NCBI GenBank assembly: GCA_018881555.1
Contig: JACAXG010000071.1
Coordinates: 1,022,367-1,086,366 of the forward strand
Length of the DNA: 64,000 nt
Source: Amblyornis subalaris
Lineage: Eukaryota; Chordata; Aves; Passeriformes; Ptilonorhynchidae
Direction of reading: 5' to 3'
Each line of letters starts with the position of its first letter. Position 1 is the first letter of the stretch. The notes under the pieces are model-generated. The model was not told the origin of the DNA. It made no database searches and was given only the letters and a program-made list of their open reading frames with translations. Below are positions 50,893-62,400 of the stretch, one piece after another. Made by a program: the position numbers and the translations under genes.

Positions 50893-51394
50893 CATTTCTG
50901 TGTCTTNTGTGGTTCCCCAAGAATCTGGGGTCACTGCTTAGAAACTGCTATTTGACCAGCTGTTGGTAATTTGAGCATTACACAAGAGCAAGTGAAGTCA
51001 AAGATGATTCTTGGAGGTGAATGATAAGAAAACAGAGGAATGAAAGGAACGCCGATACATTGAAAAAATTAAATACACCAATCCTTTGTTTTAATCCCAT
51101 TTCGAATAAGCTGTCATGGTTAGTTGACCTAGAAACAAGGACCGTGTGTGTTTCACTGTGCTTGAGAAACAAATGCAGCAGGGGCCATGTGTCTGGGGAA
51201 GGAGGACAGGCAGCTGAGATGTGCACAAGGTGGTGTTCTCCTGCGAAAATTAACCTGTCACTTCAAAAGTGGCTGGGCACCAAGCATGGACAAAAGCTAC
51301 CTTGAGTATCTGCTAAGAGATGGAGCCGTGTTGAAGGGCTAAGAATCATCTTTATCCAGTAATTGCCAAGTATTTAATAACTTGGTTTAAAAAG
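50893..51394. other. Unique non-coding sequence
   Basis: No gene or repeat recognised. Confidence 0.5.
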
Positions 51395-51537
51395 TACATT
51401 ATCGTGAGGCGGCTTTCATCGCCGTTCATCAGGCGGGCAAACGGAGACGGTGGGAGGTTAAATAACTCACCTAAGGTCAGCACAGACCAATGGCAGTGCT
51501 GGCAGCAGTACCTGGTGCCGAGCCTTCCCTGCTGAAA
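51395..51537 (-). mobile_element. MIR-like ancient SINE relic, minus orientation
   Basis: The run cgggcaaacggagacggtgg, then gaggttaaataactcaccta, then aggtcagcacagaccaatgg and cagtgctgg follows the minus-strand MIR core in order (AAACTGAGGCACAGAGAGGTTAAGTAACTTGCCC, AAGGTCACACAG, then GTGGCAGAGCTGG). This is the best MIR-like match in the window. Ends are approximate, and other CORE-SINE families share this segment. Confidence 0.6.
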
Positions 51538-53716
51538 TGACTGGCTCTGAAAGAAAGGAAACTCGGGGGGCATAAATTAACTGCTCTTGAATGATGGAAA
51601 TGCCAGTGGAATCAAGAAAGAGGAGAGAAAGCCTGGTGTCGGCAGCTCGGAGAGGGGGGCTTCAGGATGGATTTCCTATTCCCAGGGGAATGGGAGAAGA
51701 AGAAGGAAAACTGTGTTTGTTTAGGAGTTTTATTATCTTGTTGGTGTTGTTTGAGTTCTGAATCAGGTGTTCCCAAATCTCTCAGTCTTTTTAGGCCTTA
51801 TAAAGTATTGTTTTCAGGCCTAGAAGTAGGAATGCACACGGAAAAGCAAATTCCCTTGAGACTGTTAGTTCATTGGTAAATTCTTCTCCATGAGAGATGC
51901 ACTTGACTCTCTAACCCCTGTCCTGGATCTCCTGCTCTTGAGTTCTCCAGCACTGGGAATGGCTCTCCAGTAGAGATAATGCTGAGAAAGTCCCAGCCTN
52001 GTGGGGAGCAGAGGGAATGCCCTGTCCCTTCACATTCAGGAAGGAAAATTGCGTTGTGGAAAGAAGAATTCATTTACAGCCCAGCAATGGAAAGTGAGTT
52101 TCAAGGAGACAAATTTTGTGTCTGTTTTACTGAAAGTATAAGGACTGACATGCATTCCCTGGTTATGTCACTCCAGAATTTCTACTCCAGCTCAGAGTTC
52201 CCACTCACCGTTCTCCTCTACCCACTCCTGCTTGGCAGTTCTTCCTCCGAGCACTGGGTTTGGGCCCATGACAGATTTCTGAACAAAACAGCAATTTCTC
52301 TGCACCGTGGTTCCCACAGTGTTCTCTGATGCACCTGCACCCCCCAGACTGTGAACATTTCACATCCCTTTGTGCAGAGAGGGAAACGGCTGCTCTGGAG
52401 TTGGAGCAGGAGGAAGCCCAGCAAAATGTCATGTTTATTGAAGCATTCAATGAACTTACAGTGCAAGTTAATTGTATATACCATAAAATTGAACTGCTAC
52501 AATAGTTTTATAGGGAGCGAGTGTTTTAAAATCAGTTAAGCCTAAACACATTTAATTCATGGCAGATTTTTCAGTTTCTGGGTGCTGAAAATGCTTCTGG
52601 TACAGAGAACACAAAGAATCACAAATATCTGCTTCACAAACAAGGGAGCAGCCTTGTGTGGATGTTTGGTGATGGAAGGGTTGGAAAAGCAGGATTGGAG
52701 AGGTAAAACTTTGAAGAAAGGCTTCACTTCCACTGTCTAATCCTGAGGCACAGATCTCCCTCAGGCACTTCACCATGCCAAGGCCTCTCCTGTAGTTTGG
52801 GTTCTGTGCTCAGCCCGTGCTGTGCTTCTGGAAAACACCTGTGTGAATTCTTTTCTCTGATGGACTTGAGAAAGAACAACACAAGTCAAAAGTTGGTGAC
52901 GAATTCTGATGTTTTCTACACAGCAATAAACCAACCCCTTTAGTGGTTTCCTTTGGGTTGCGAAAAACCAGAAATGTGGGTACTCCAGTCTCACTGTCTT
53001 ATTTTCAATGGCTTATTAATGATGTGTACATTGAGTTTTCCTCCATAACACTAACAAGAATAGTTGATTTAAAAACAACACAGGCAAACGCACTCTTTTT
53101 ATAGCAGGAGGGAGAAGGATAAGTGTCAGTCAAGACTAGTTCCAAAAATGTCTCCAATGAGGCCTCCTACAGAATAAGTGATATTGGCTGGGTGCCATCG
53201 AGATTACTCAGGGCTATAGCTCTTTAAGGAGTGTTTGTTGTGGATTTCCACAAGAGAGATCTTTACCAGGGAAGAGCAAACAGATCCTTCTACTGTGTTT
53301 CCCTGTGCTTTGGAGAAGTGCTCTGCACTGTTTACAGTGTTGCCTCACATTGTTTAGATTAGTTTCACTTTCTGGGTGTTGTTTTGTCCTGCTCGGTTTG
53401 TGGGGATGCAAAGCAGCTGAAACAACTCACCTGGTCCCCCTGGAATCCTCGTGTTTTCCAAGGAGGGCTTTTCCTCACCCCGGGCCAGGGGTACAGCAGG
53501 GGTGTGCAGAAAGCTCCTGACTCGCTCCAAAAAGGGTGACCGTGGGGATGAGCCAGGCTTGGAAGTGCTTTAGCCTGGCTAAACTCTCCAAACACCCAAG
53601 TCTTTGAACTTAAACCAACATTAGGCTTCAGAGTTATTCCAATGATTTCATTTTCTGGCTCAGACAAAGCCTGGGAAACATATCTTCAGGACACAACCAC
53701 CCTCAAATCCCCATCA
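51538..53716. other. Unique non-coding sequence, no gene seen
   Basis: Frames of up to 116 codons with no recognisable product. No repeat was recognised. Confidence 0.5.
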
Positions 53717-53968
53717 CTGGGGAAACGGCCTCAAGTTGAAGCAGGAGAGGTTCAGGTTGGATATCAGGGAAAATTTTTTCACTGGAAGAGTGGTTAAATA
53801 TTGGAATGGACTCNCCAGGGCAGGGGTGGGGTCACCGTCCCTGGAAGTGTTCAAAAAACAAGTGGACACTTGTGGGCACTTTGTGACGTGGTTCAGTGAG
53901 GATAGGGGTCAAATGTTGGATGTGATGATCTTGGAGGTCTTTTCCAACCTTAACAATTCCCTGATCCT
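53717..53968 (+). mobile_element. CR1 retrotransposon 3' fragment, plus orientation
   Basis: It starts at ctggggaaacggcctcaagt and ends at ccttaacaattccctgatc, the worn octamer tail. Its frame reads [20 protein letters not shown] and then PSLEVFKKQVD a little further on, the recognisable C-terminus of CR1 ORF2. The gap between them has one N codon and local change. The pre-tail block tgatgatcttggaggtcttt groups it with the type seen at 41105, not with the 46738 type. It is 5'-truncated at about 250 bp and inactive. Confidence 0.96.
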
Positions 53969-55987
53969 GAGAGCTTTCCTACTTGTTCTTTGGAGTGGGA
54001 GCGTTAGGGTTGCGTCGTACCCTCTGAGGGTGGAATGAATCTCCTGTTCTTGTGCTTAAACAATGCAAAAAGCTCAGTGTAAACTTTGCTTGATGGCAGT
54101 CCTTCATTTTGTTACAACCCCAAGATGTTTGCCTTATGCAGAGGCAAACGTTTCTTGTATAGTTTGCCTTTGCTTTTTGGCTTCTCTGGAAAAAAGTTGT
54201 ACAGATTATTCCTTAAGGTTTACATAACTCTGTAGTTCCTTAAGCAATTATTCAACATAAACCACAAAGGGACAAAAAGTTCCTGCCCATGGACAAAGCC
54301 AAGTATTTGCATAATTTATAATGTTTTTTAAAATGCACATTTAATTATTTTTGGGGGCATCCCCACATGACATTTGCCATTTTTACAGATGCTAGGATGA
54401 TTTTTTTCTCACATGAAGAGCGTTTTGGTGCTGAGAGGACAGAGATGGAGAGCAGCGGTGGCAGAGGAGGGGTGGGAATTGCAGGGACTGAATGTCAGTG
54501 GCNTTGCCTGTGTGAACCATGGCAGAAAAAAGCACCCGGGAAGAGCTAAAGGACAGCGACAGGCTGGAACCAGAGGGACTGCAAAGGGATTCAGAAGTCT
54601 TCAGGAAATATAGGGACTGTGTAGTATNAGAGATTGGAGAAACTTCTAGGGAAGAAAGAGGCATCACATGAAGCAAGATGAAAACTGGGCTCTGCACGGG
54701 GAGGCTTCAGCCTGGCCGGGTGCTCTGGATTTGTTCCTCTTTGCCCTCTNGTTAAATGTTGAGGGGAATGGCCACGAAGGCAGAGACCTCCTGCTCTTGG
54801 TGTATCTCTGCTTTCACAGTCCTGTCAGGCAGCAGTCATGTGGGGAAGCTGCTGGATGAGAGCTGTTCAGACAGTAATTAAAGCTGTACTGACAATTACA
54901 AGGAAAAACTCAGCTATTCTGATCTCAAAAAGGAGCTTAAAATAGAAGAGATGTCAGTTCAAACGTGTCAGTCAAACAGCAGTGCTGGGTCAGCTCCTGC
55001 CTGACTTACAGACCTATTAAAATATGCAATAAAGACGTGGCTGTGGCCAGGAGAATCCACTCGTTGCGTGAGGTAATCAAAGGCAGCCCTCAGATAAAAC
55101 AGTGTGTGGCTGATCTTTCCATTCCACCACTGTGAGTTCCACTAATTTCAGCAGGAATGCTCNTGGCTCCAGCACCACGCTTGTACAGGAGCACAGGTCC
55201 TCTGTTCTCTGCCCGCATCGTGTGTGGCAAAGGGATCTGTGAGGTGTCTGCAGCCCTCGTCTGGATCAGAAGAGGCTTCTGCAATCTCCCTCTGGGAATT
55301 TTGACACCATCTATTACCTACAGCCTGGGTTGTGAAAGGGATTCAAGAGGGAGGCCAGCAGAAGTAAAGCACTGCAGGAGGGTGAAACTCCTGCTTTTCC
55401 TACAGCGGATCTTCCTGGGAAAGTTCAGCCTTCCAAAGAGCAGACACACCTCTCCCATTCCTCTGCATGACCAAAGGCGGGGAATGGCACCACTCATTAG
55501 AGTGTCTGAGGTGTCTGGGACGATGAACTTCAGAGGCCNGGGCAATCTGAGGACAGCTGGCATTTCAAAAGGTGTATCCAGAGACAATGGGAAGGATCAG
55601 AGTTCATCCCTGAGCCGGGTAGGACAGAAGATATTTTCCTGCAGTGGTTCTTCTGGCAGTTGCACATGGTACAGCCAATACCTTGCTGTTCTCCAAGGGC
55701 AGAGAACACATTTGCCTCTGGAGTAGGAGTGCACATGCAGATCCCACAGGAACAGCTGCTTAATTAATAAAGCCATGAGGAAAATTCTGTTTGGCTTTGT
55801 TCTCGCTTTTCTGACTTCAGGGTTGATGAGGCAGAGGAACAGAGGACTACACAGAAACTGTTTGCTGCAGTGTCTGGGGACCTTCCAGCAGCAGAGAACG
55901 TGTTTTTTAATGGCTCTTAGTAGGAAATAAGAGTTGTGCAGCTGTACAGGGTTCACGAGCACTGTGCCATTCCAAACAGGTTTTAAC
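53969..55987. other. Unique non-coding sequence, no gene seen
   Basis: The 189-codon plus frame at 55157-55726 contains two N codons, overlaps several minus frames (55318-55587, 55597-56031) and has no recognisable domain, so I do not call it a gene. No repeat was recognised. Confidence 0.45.
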
Positions 55988-56172
55988 AGAATCACAGGAT
56001 CATAGGACAGGCCATTGGAAGGGACNCACAAGGATCATCCGGTCCAACTCCTGGCCCTGCACAGACACCCCAACAATCCCACCCTGTGCNTCCCTGAGAG
56101 CGTTGTCCAAACCCTCCTGGAGCTCTGGCAGCCTTGGGGCCGTGCCCATTGCCTGGGGAGCCTGTCCCAGTG
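55988..56172 (-). mobile_element. CR1 retrotransposon 3' fragment, second type, minus
   Basis: On the plus strand: cagaatcacaggatcatagg (tail), then ggatcatccggtccaactcc, ctgcacagacaccccaacaa and gttgtccaaaccctcctgga, ending near gcctggggagcctgtccc. It is the same type as 48066 in opposite orientation, about 185 bp, 5'-truncated, with N at 56027 and 56091. Confidence 0.95.
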
Positions 56173-56906
56173 GCACTTGAGCAGCTCCTGCCACATTGAA
56201 ACCACAGCATTGAGTAGCACTTGGGCCACGTCACTCTGGAGCAGGAAAACGTTAGAAAGTAGGTCATGGAAATAATCCTGCTGGTTCCAGTATACAATGG
56301 GGTCGAAAGTTCAGAGAGAGCTGGGGAATGCAAAGAGTTTCTTCTGCCTGAGTGCTGGACACAAGGTTTTCTCTCCGAGGGGCTGCGGAAGGAGGATTTC
56401 TCCTAAGTGGGACGCAGCCATTGGCTGGGCTCGATAAAAAATGCAAAATTTACAGAACCATTTCTTCCCTGGAACTTGATGTCTTCCTTCCTCTCCGAAG
56501 AATGAAGTTCTCTGGAGCAGAGTGGGAAGAAAACACTTGTTAGGTCTCTATATTCAGATGTGCAAGTCCTANGTACTGGAAATATATCCAAGTTTCTGGA
56601 CAGCTCTGTGATGGTTTGTTCATTCCCAGTTAAAGGATTTCAACACAGGATGAGGGAGAAAAGGAGAAAATTGGATGAGGGTCAAGTTTAAGACGAATTT
56701 TGGGGTAGAAGCTGTGGATGTAAATGTTTTTATCTCTTTTTTTTTCTTATTGGTTAAATCATCTTTGAATTTCAAATGGATTATTCCTGTGGTATTTTGG
56801 CTGCTCCTACCCCAGAGCCAGGACACAGAATCCAAATCCATGCTGTGGACTTGATTCAGAATCCAGACCTCCTTCTGAGGTTTTGAAACAGGGATTTGTA
56901 TCCATG
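56173..56906. other. Unique non-coding sequence
   Basis: Nothing recognised; short frames only. Confidence 0.5.
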
Positions 56907-57372
56907 ATTATAGAATCATGGAATCATGGAATGGTTTGGGTTGGAAGGACCTTTAAAGCTCATCCATTTCCAACCCTCCTGCCATGGGCAGGGACAACTT
57001 CCACTACTCCAGGGTGCTCCAAACCACATGCAGCCTGGCCTTGGACACTTCCAGGGATGGGGCAGCCACAGTTTCTCTGGGCAACCTGTGCCAGGGCCTC
57101 CCCACCCTCCCAGGGAACAATTCTTTCCCAATATCCCATCTAACCCTGCCTTCTGGCACTGGGAAGCCATTGCCCCTTGTCCTGTCACTCTATCCCTCAT
57201 AAACACTCTCTCTCCATGTTTCCAGCCAGCCCCTTCAGGCACTGGAAGGCCACAATTAGGTCACTCCAAAGCCTTCTCTTCTCCAGGCTGAACTATCCCA
57301 ATTCTCCCAGCCTTTCCTTGTAGGAGACATGCTCCATCTGGACTTGCTCCAACAGCTCCATGTCCTCTCTAC
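56907..57372 (-). mobile_element. CR1 retrotransposon 3' fragment, minus, internally deleted
   Basis: On the plus strand it starts with a doubled tail (tagaatcatgg, aatcatgg), then tggtttgggttggaaggacc, the block ctgccatgggcagggacaac, acttccagggatggggcagc, gcaacctgtgccagggcctc, aggcactggaaggccacaat and cttctcttctccaggctgaa, ending near cagctccatgtcctctc. About 465 bp are present. Between catgctcc (57329) and the ctccaacagctccatg block, about 25-30 bases present in related copies appear to be missing, a small internal deletion. It is the same type as 46738 in opposite orientation, and inactive. Confidence 0.97.
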
Positions 57373-57929
57373 TCCCGGTCAAAGCAGAAACTGTTTGAAA
57401 ACTCCCTGGGAACCCCAGGGCTACCCCCCGACCTCTGTGTCTACGGCAATGAATAACACAACCCCAGTAACTGGGAAAACTCAAGCTGCGGATGGGCTCT
57501 GCCCAGGATTGGATCCTACTCTGGTATCCTCCCGGCTCCCGGCAGGTGGTGGTTGGTGTGTGTCCCTACAGGAGGGATGCACATAAACCATCATGTTTAA
57601 TAACTGTCAGTGGATCACTCCTCCATGAAATAGTTTAAGTCCTTTCAAATCCTAGTGCCTCCACAACATCCTGCATCAGTGCACCCCACAGTTTCAATTA
57701 GGAAGAAAAATCCTTGTTTTGTCTGGTTTTAAACGAATTTATCAGATTTCCTCACCATGGCTCCTTAATCATTGTAATGTGAGAAACAGCAAATAATAAT
57801 ATTTCATCCATTTTATCCGTGACACTCAGGATTTACATCTCTGTCTTCATTTTCTCTTCTCTGAGCTGATGATAATGAGCGAGTCCAAACTGTGTCACTG
57901 CTACAGAGTCCTTGCGTGGCTTTGCTCTT
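57373..57929. other. Unique non-coding sequence
   Basis: Nothing recognised. The sequence before the next relic is AT-rich and could hold more of it. Confidence 0.45.
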
Positions 57930-58025
57930 GCATTCTGTGCNTGTGAAACGAGGACAACACTCCCCACACCTTCATTGGTGCTTGTAAAGAATTGAAGGAC
58001 TATTAGGTGCTATTGTAGCATTCCA
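57930..58025 (+). mobile_element. Possible MIR-like 3' relic, plus orientation
   Basis: The order cntgtgaaacgaggacaac, then acaccttcattggtgcttgt, then aaagaattgaagg and attaggtgctattgtagca resembles a MIR-type 3' half (TGTAAAATGGGGATAA, then CTCATAGGGTTGTTGTGAGGATT, then a TAAAGCGCTTAG/GGTGCTAT-type end). It is strongly diverged. Confidence 0.3.
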
Positions 58026-61000
58026 AATGCTGCCTGTAAATTAATTCACAGGGATGAACACAGGTGGCTTGAGTGTAACTTTGGNCGCTCTCATTCACAA
58101 ATAGCTTTTCTTACAAGATACAGATATCAATTATAGGCATCAGCTTTTGCTAATTCGGTCACGTGTGTCACTCCCAGGACGCATTCCCAAAATTATCTTA
58201 GTTCTGAAATATGAATATTCCTCTGTAAGGAAGGTGTAGAGTGAGCCCATTCAGAACTAATCGGTGTTAACTGAAAGAAGAGTCTCCCACATCTCCTTAT
58301 TCATCGCCTGGCTCGTGAATCACTGTTCCTGTAAGGCATCCGTCATTCCTGGACCAAATGAAAAGGGAAGTGTGTAGTATTTCTTAAGTCATTTTAGCAT
58401 AATTAAATTTTGATTTGTCTCTTTCAAAACCCTTTNTTCCTCGCTAAATCTTTGAAAGAGAGATTACTCTGTGAGTTTAAATGGCAACTTTCAAAGTCCT
58501 ACCAGCTTCTCTTCTGAAGGGTTTGTCTCAAGCTCTTTTTTTAGTCTTGAAAGCTTCTTTTTGCCTTTCAGATTGTCTGTGCAGATCACTTTGTTTTACT
58601 TGATGTAAATACTTCAGCAAATTTCAGAACCAAATAGTGATGGACGTGATTAGAATCAGAGCTTTGTTAAGTAGCATGAGGAGATCCTTTATTTCAGCGA
58701 GGGAGATCTATCACCTCGCTTGCAAATTGTCTCATGCTGACAGAGTGAAATGTTCTGTAACCTGATGAAAACAGAACATGATCTAAGTGTATCNATACAG
58801 GAGGGGAGAAATGCACGCCGCGTTCAAAACAAGTATGTCAGGAAGAGTTCCTTCTTTCCTTGTTTTCATTTTCTGAGGCAGAGGGTGAGGTAATTGTTTC
58901 TCNGATAGAAAAGTGCAGGCAGTGCCTGGTGGATAGGTGGGTCTTATTCCTTTGCTCATTAATTGGCAGTTCAGGGTCTGTGTAACAGGGATGAGGAAGA
59001 GCCATCTCACACAGAAAACATTACAGAATCCCATCCTGTGAAATTGGGCACTGAACATGTTGTAAAAACCTTTTTCCAGAGGAACTGATGGATTGTTTAC
59101 AGATAATTATTAAGACCATGTCCCTTCNCTCAAATGCTTTTGGTGTCAGGACCAAATTTCATTTGCTGTTACATTAAATCTCAGATTAAGTCATTATCAC
59201 TTCATCCAAGCCCCAGAGAGTCGGGACTGATATACAGGTTGTTGGGAGGAATATTGACTGAAAGTACATATGGACTGAAAGTACNAGCAGAGAAAGGAAA
59301 ACCCAGCGGAGAAAAGCAGCATCACTGAGCACTGATATGGAGCAAAATTATCTGGGTCTGTGGTCTTGTTTACCTCTTTGCTGGGTACANTGGTTTGCTC
59401 AATAGATCCCAGGATAAGTTGCAATTCAGACTCGACTGCCCATATAAAAATCTGTTGAGATATGTTGAGGTCAGGCAGGGGGTCAGTGCTCAGAGCTGGC
59501 TGCTCACACACAGGGTTTTACAAATACATGAGTAATATCATTTACCACTGGTCCAGATTAAAGGCATCACCATCTGCAAACCGATGGAAAAAGAGGAGCA
59601 GGAGTGCTCCAAGCGTTGTCCAGGCTGTCCTTTGCCACTCTCCCCACGGATTGTTTGATAGTGCACTTGAGGCTGAAGCCTCTTGCATGGGCTCACTATA
59701 CTCAATTTCAAAAGTAGTTTATACANCAAAGCAAGCTCTTTCTGAGTCCTTTAGTCACTGACACTGCCAGAGCTGCCCCTTTTACTGCTCCACCACCACA
59801 CTCCTCACTCCAAGCCCTTGCTACAAAACATTTCTGCTGAAGAAACCCATTTCCAGCTGAAACACAGCACAAAGCTTCCCGCACGCTTACTGGGGAGGCA
59901 GAAGTAGCAATTTTTCAGATCATCAGGTGTATCAGTAAATGTACCTGCTCTTNGTCAGTGTTTGTTAAACCTATACTTAAACTGGGCTTTGAAATGGCAG
60001 AAAATTGCACGTTGGGTTTGTCATTAAGGAGGAGAGAAGGACAAAGCATTGCCTGGAGTAGGAATCAAGAANAAGGAAGGGTTTTATTTTTCAAACACTG
60101 CTTGTTGCGATAAAGGTGGAATGAAATGTTCCATGGCCTTTATGATGGTCTTGACCCAATGTGTTAAATCTGAGATTCATCCCAAAATTTGAGTGAGGGA
60201 GAATGTGTTTAACCACATCTAAATTCTTGCTATAATTTCGGCATATACATTTTGCATTGCATTCTCTTCTTGTTCTAAACTGCCAGGAAGTGTTGCTGTA
60301 CTGATATGACTGCACACTGTCCCTATCAGAATAAAAATCTCTGCTAACTTTGTTGATTACAATTTGTTCCTAAATGCTGCTGGCTTTTACCACATCAATA
60401 GTGAAGAGTTATCTCTGCATGTTAGCTTGAGTTTCCCAAGTTGTTTCAAAAATTAGCAAGTAAATAAATATATTTGCCCTGTGTCACCACTGTCAGTCTT
60501 ACAAACGTGTGTGGGAACAAAAATGTTTTAAAAAATTTAGAAAAACNTCTTTTTAAATTACTTTGCAAAATGGCAGGACAGTTACTGGGTTTTTTCACTT
60601 TTAAACTCCTCAGTTCTCTATTACCCAAGCCATCATTTTCTGCACTTGTATAAAACAAAAATAGTTTTTCTCTAAAAGATAAGATTTGGCACTTAGGGCA
60701 AAATTCCCCTCTCCAATCTGCAATGCAGATGCCGTCGCCGCAGAGCAGATTCCCACTGCCTCCCTCCCTGCTTTCAGCTCATGCAGAAAACTTCCCTGAC
60801 GTCCACGGAGCTCCACGGGCTCCGCTCCGGCAACACGGAACAGGCCACGGGGAGAACATTCCCCGATGTACCCACCGTGCCCAGGACCACATCAGGACAC
60901 AGACTGAATTCACACTGGTAGGAGCCATTTGAAGCTGGTTCTTCAATCAGGAGATTTTCTGGGAATAACTGAGCACGGCGTGGTGGAGGAGCCGGGATTT

Positions 61001-61166
61001 TGGCGAGGGTTTGCACAGCCCTGCTTGGTTTCCCTTCTCCGCCTCGAGGTGACAANTCTGCAAACCTACGAGCTCAAATTTGCCATCAAACCCAAACCCT
61101 GGCAGTCTGTGTTGTGTGCAAGAAGAATTAATTTCCCCACAGTGCTGCCTTGAAGTCGTTTGTGTC
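58026..61166. other. Unique non-coding sequence, no gene seen
   Basis: It includes a varied, motif-rich stretch at about 58040-58420 with the E-box cacgtg at 58160-58165, a short direct repeat gactgaaagtac at 59256-59267 and 59273-59284, and a moderate CpG patch at about 60727-60870. No exon or interspersed repeat was recognised. Confidence 0.5.
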
Positions 61167-61193
61167 CTTCCATCCCTTCCATCCCTTCCATCC
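61167..61193 (+). repeat. 9-bp tandem repeat, 3 copies
   Basis: The unit cttccatcc is repeated three times without mismatch. Confidence 0.95.
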
Positions 61194-62344
61194 TACTGCT
61201 ATCCCTCCAACCCATCCCATCTGACACATGCCTAAGATAACGGGGAAAAATCCCACAGGGAGGAGACCCTTGGGATGAAGTGGATAGGAATCCTTTTGGT
61301 ATTTGTACAGGGGAAGGTCCCTTCCCCTGTGGAGGAAGAACGTGTTAAAGCCAGCCCCAGTTGCTGTTTCTGTGCCTCGAGGCAATGAAAGCAGGATTTT
61401 CTCTTTAAATCACTGCTAATTAGAATGAATAAATCTCATGAAATAGCAACAGTGAATATTAATTGAAATAACCCCCCAAATCTCACCTAGATGAAGTTTG
61501 AAGTTTTCTGTTGTTTTTTTTGGCTGTAAAGTCACATAAATATATTTATATATGGACATACACGCCTGGGAAAGTGTGAAACTCCAAAAAATCACAGGCA
61601 CCAGTGGAAATTAATTTTGGTAGAAATTTCCAGCAGAAATATTTATTCGTCCATGTTGAATGGATTTCCTTCTCCTCACTAAATCACTGTATCTGTGAAA
61701 AAGAAGAGGAAGAAGAAAGTCACCTAGTCCAGGTTTCTCTCCCAGATTTGGGAAATTATTGAAGATACAGGATGAAATTTTGAAAAATAATTTTTGTTAA
61801 AATGAGACCTGAGCCATCCTACTAAAAATGAGCGGGGCTTGGACACGTTAGTCATTTTCGAAAATGTTATTTTAGTAGTTTTGAAATGTTATTTCTCCTG
61901 TTGCAAGGACTGAAGTCAGTCCAGGGGAGCTCATGAAACAAATCCCCAACACTCAAACTCTTCCTGCAAACCGAAGAAAGGGCTAAAGCCATGGAGGGAA
62001 CTGGTGCTGCAAATGGGTCTGAGTGCAGTTCCTTCCAGTTTTCCAAAACCAAGATCTTGCCTCTGGAAAATATATTATAATATAAACCCATAGAATTTTT
62101 GTTCAGTAGGGAGAGTGCATCTCATTACTGGCTTACTACTTAAATTTCTGTCTGACTGTTTAAAATGAATTTCCTTTACAGAGCAGCAAATGTTAAATGT
62201 GGTATCGCATACACCTTTGTCTGGAATTCTGTTCTTTATAGAGATGTTATTTTTAAATTTCTTGGACGAGACAAGAGGCCTTTCAGTTTAAGTGCTTCAC
62301 TTGGTTCTGTGGTTTCTGCGTTAGGTTGTTCCTCTATAATTTTT
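61194..62344. other. Unique non-coding sequence, no gene seen
   Basis: No exon or repeat recognised; frames of under 90 codons. Confidence 0.5.
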
Positions 62345-62400
62345 TTCATAACCTTGGGCAAGTCACTTAATACCCACATTTCATTCAAACCCAAACTGGG
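62345..62400 (+). mobile_element. Short MIR-like relic, plus orientation
   Basis: The segment cataaccttgggcaagtcac, then ttaatacccacatttcattc matches the MIR core (GTGACCTTGGGCAAGTCACTTAACC, then the CTCAGTTT-type end) almost exactly over its first 20 bases. It is short, but the core match is good. Confidence 0.5.

Noticed and set aside
55157..55726. 189-codon plus-strand frame
   Set aside because: It contains N codons, overlaps minus-strand frames of similar quality and has no recognisable domain or splice context.
46738..57372. Large inverted duplication
   Set aside because: The order of CR1 types is mirror-like, but the unique flanks of the paired copies do not match in reverse complement, so independent insertions explain it.
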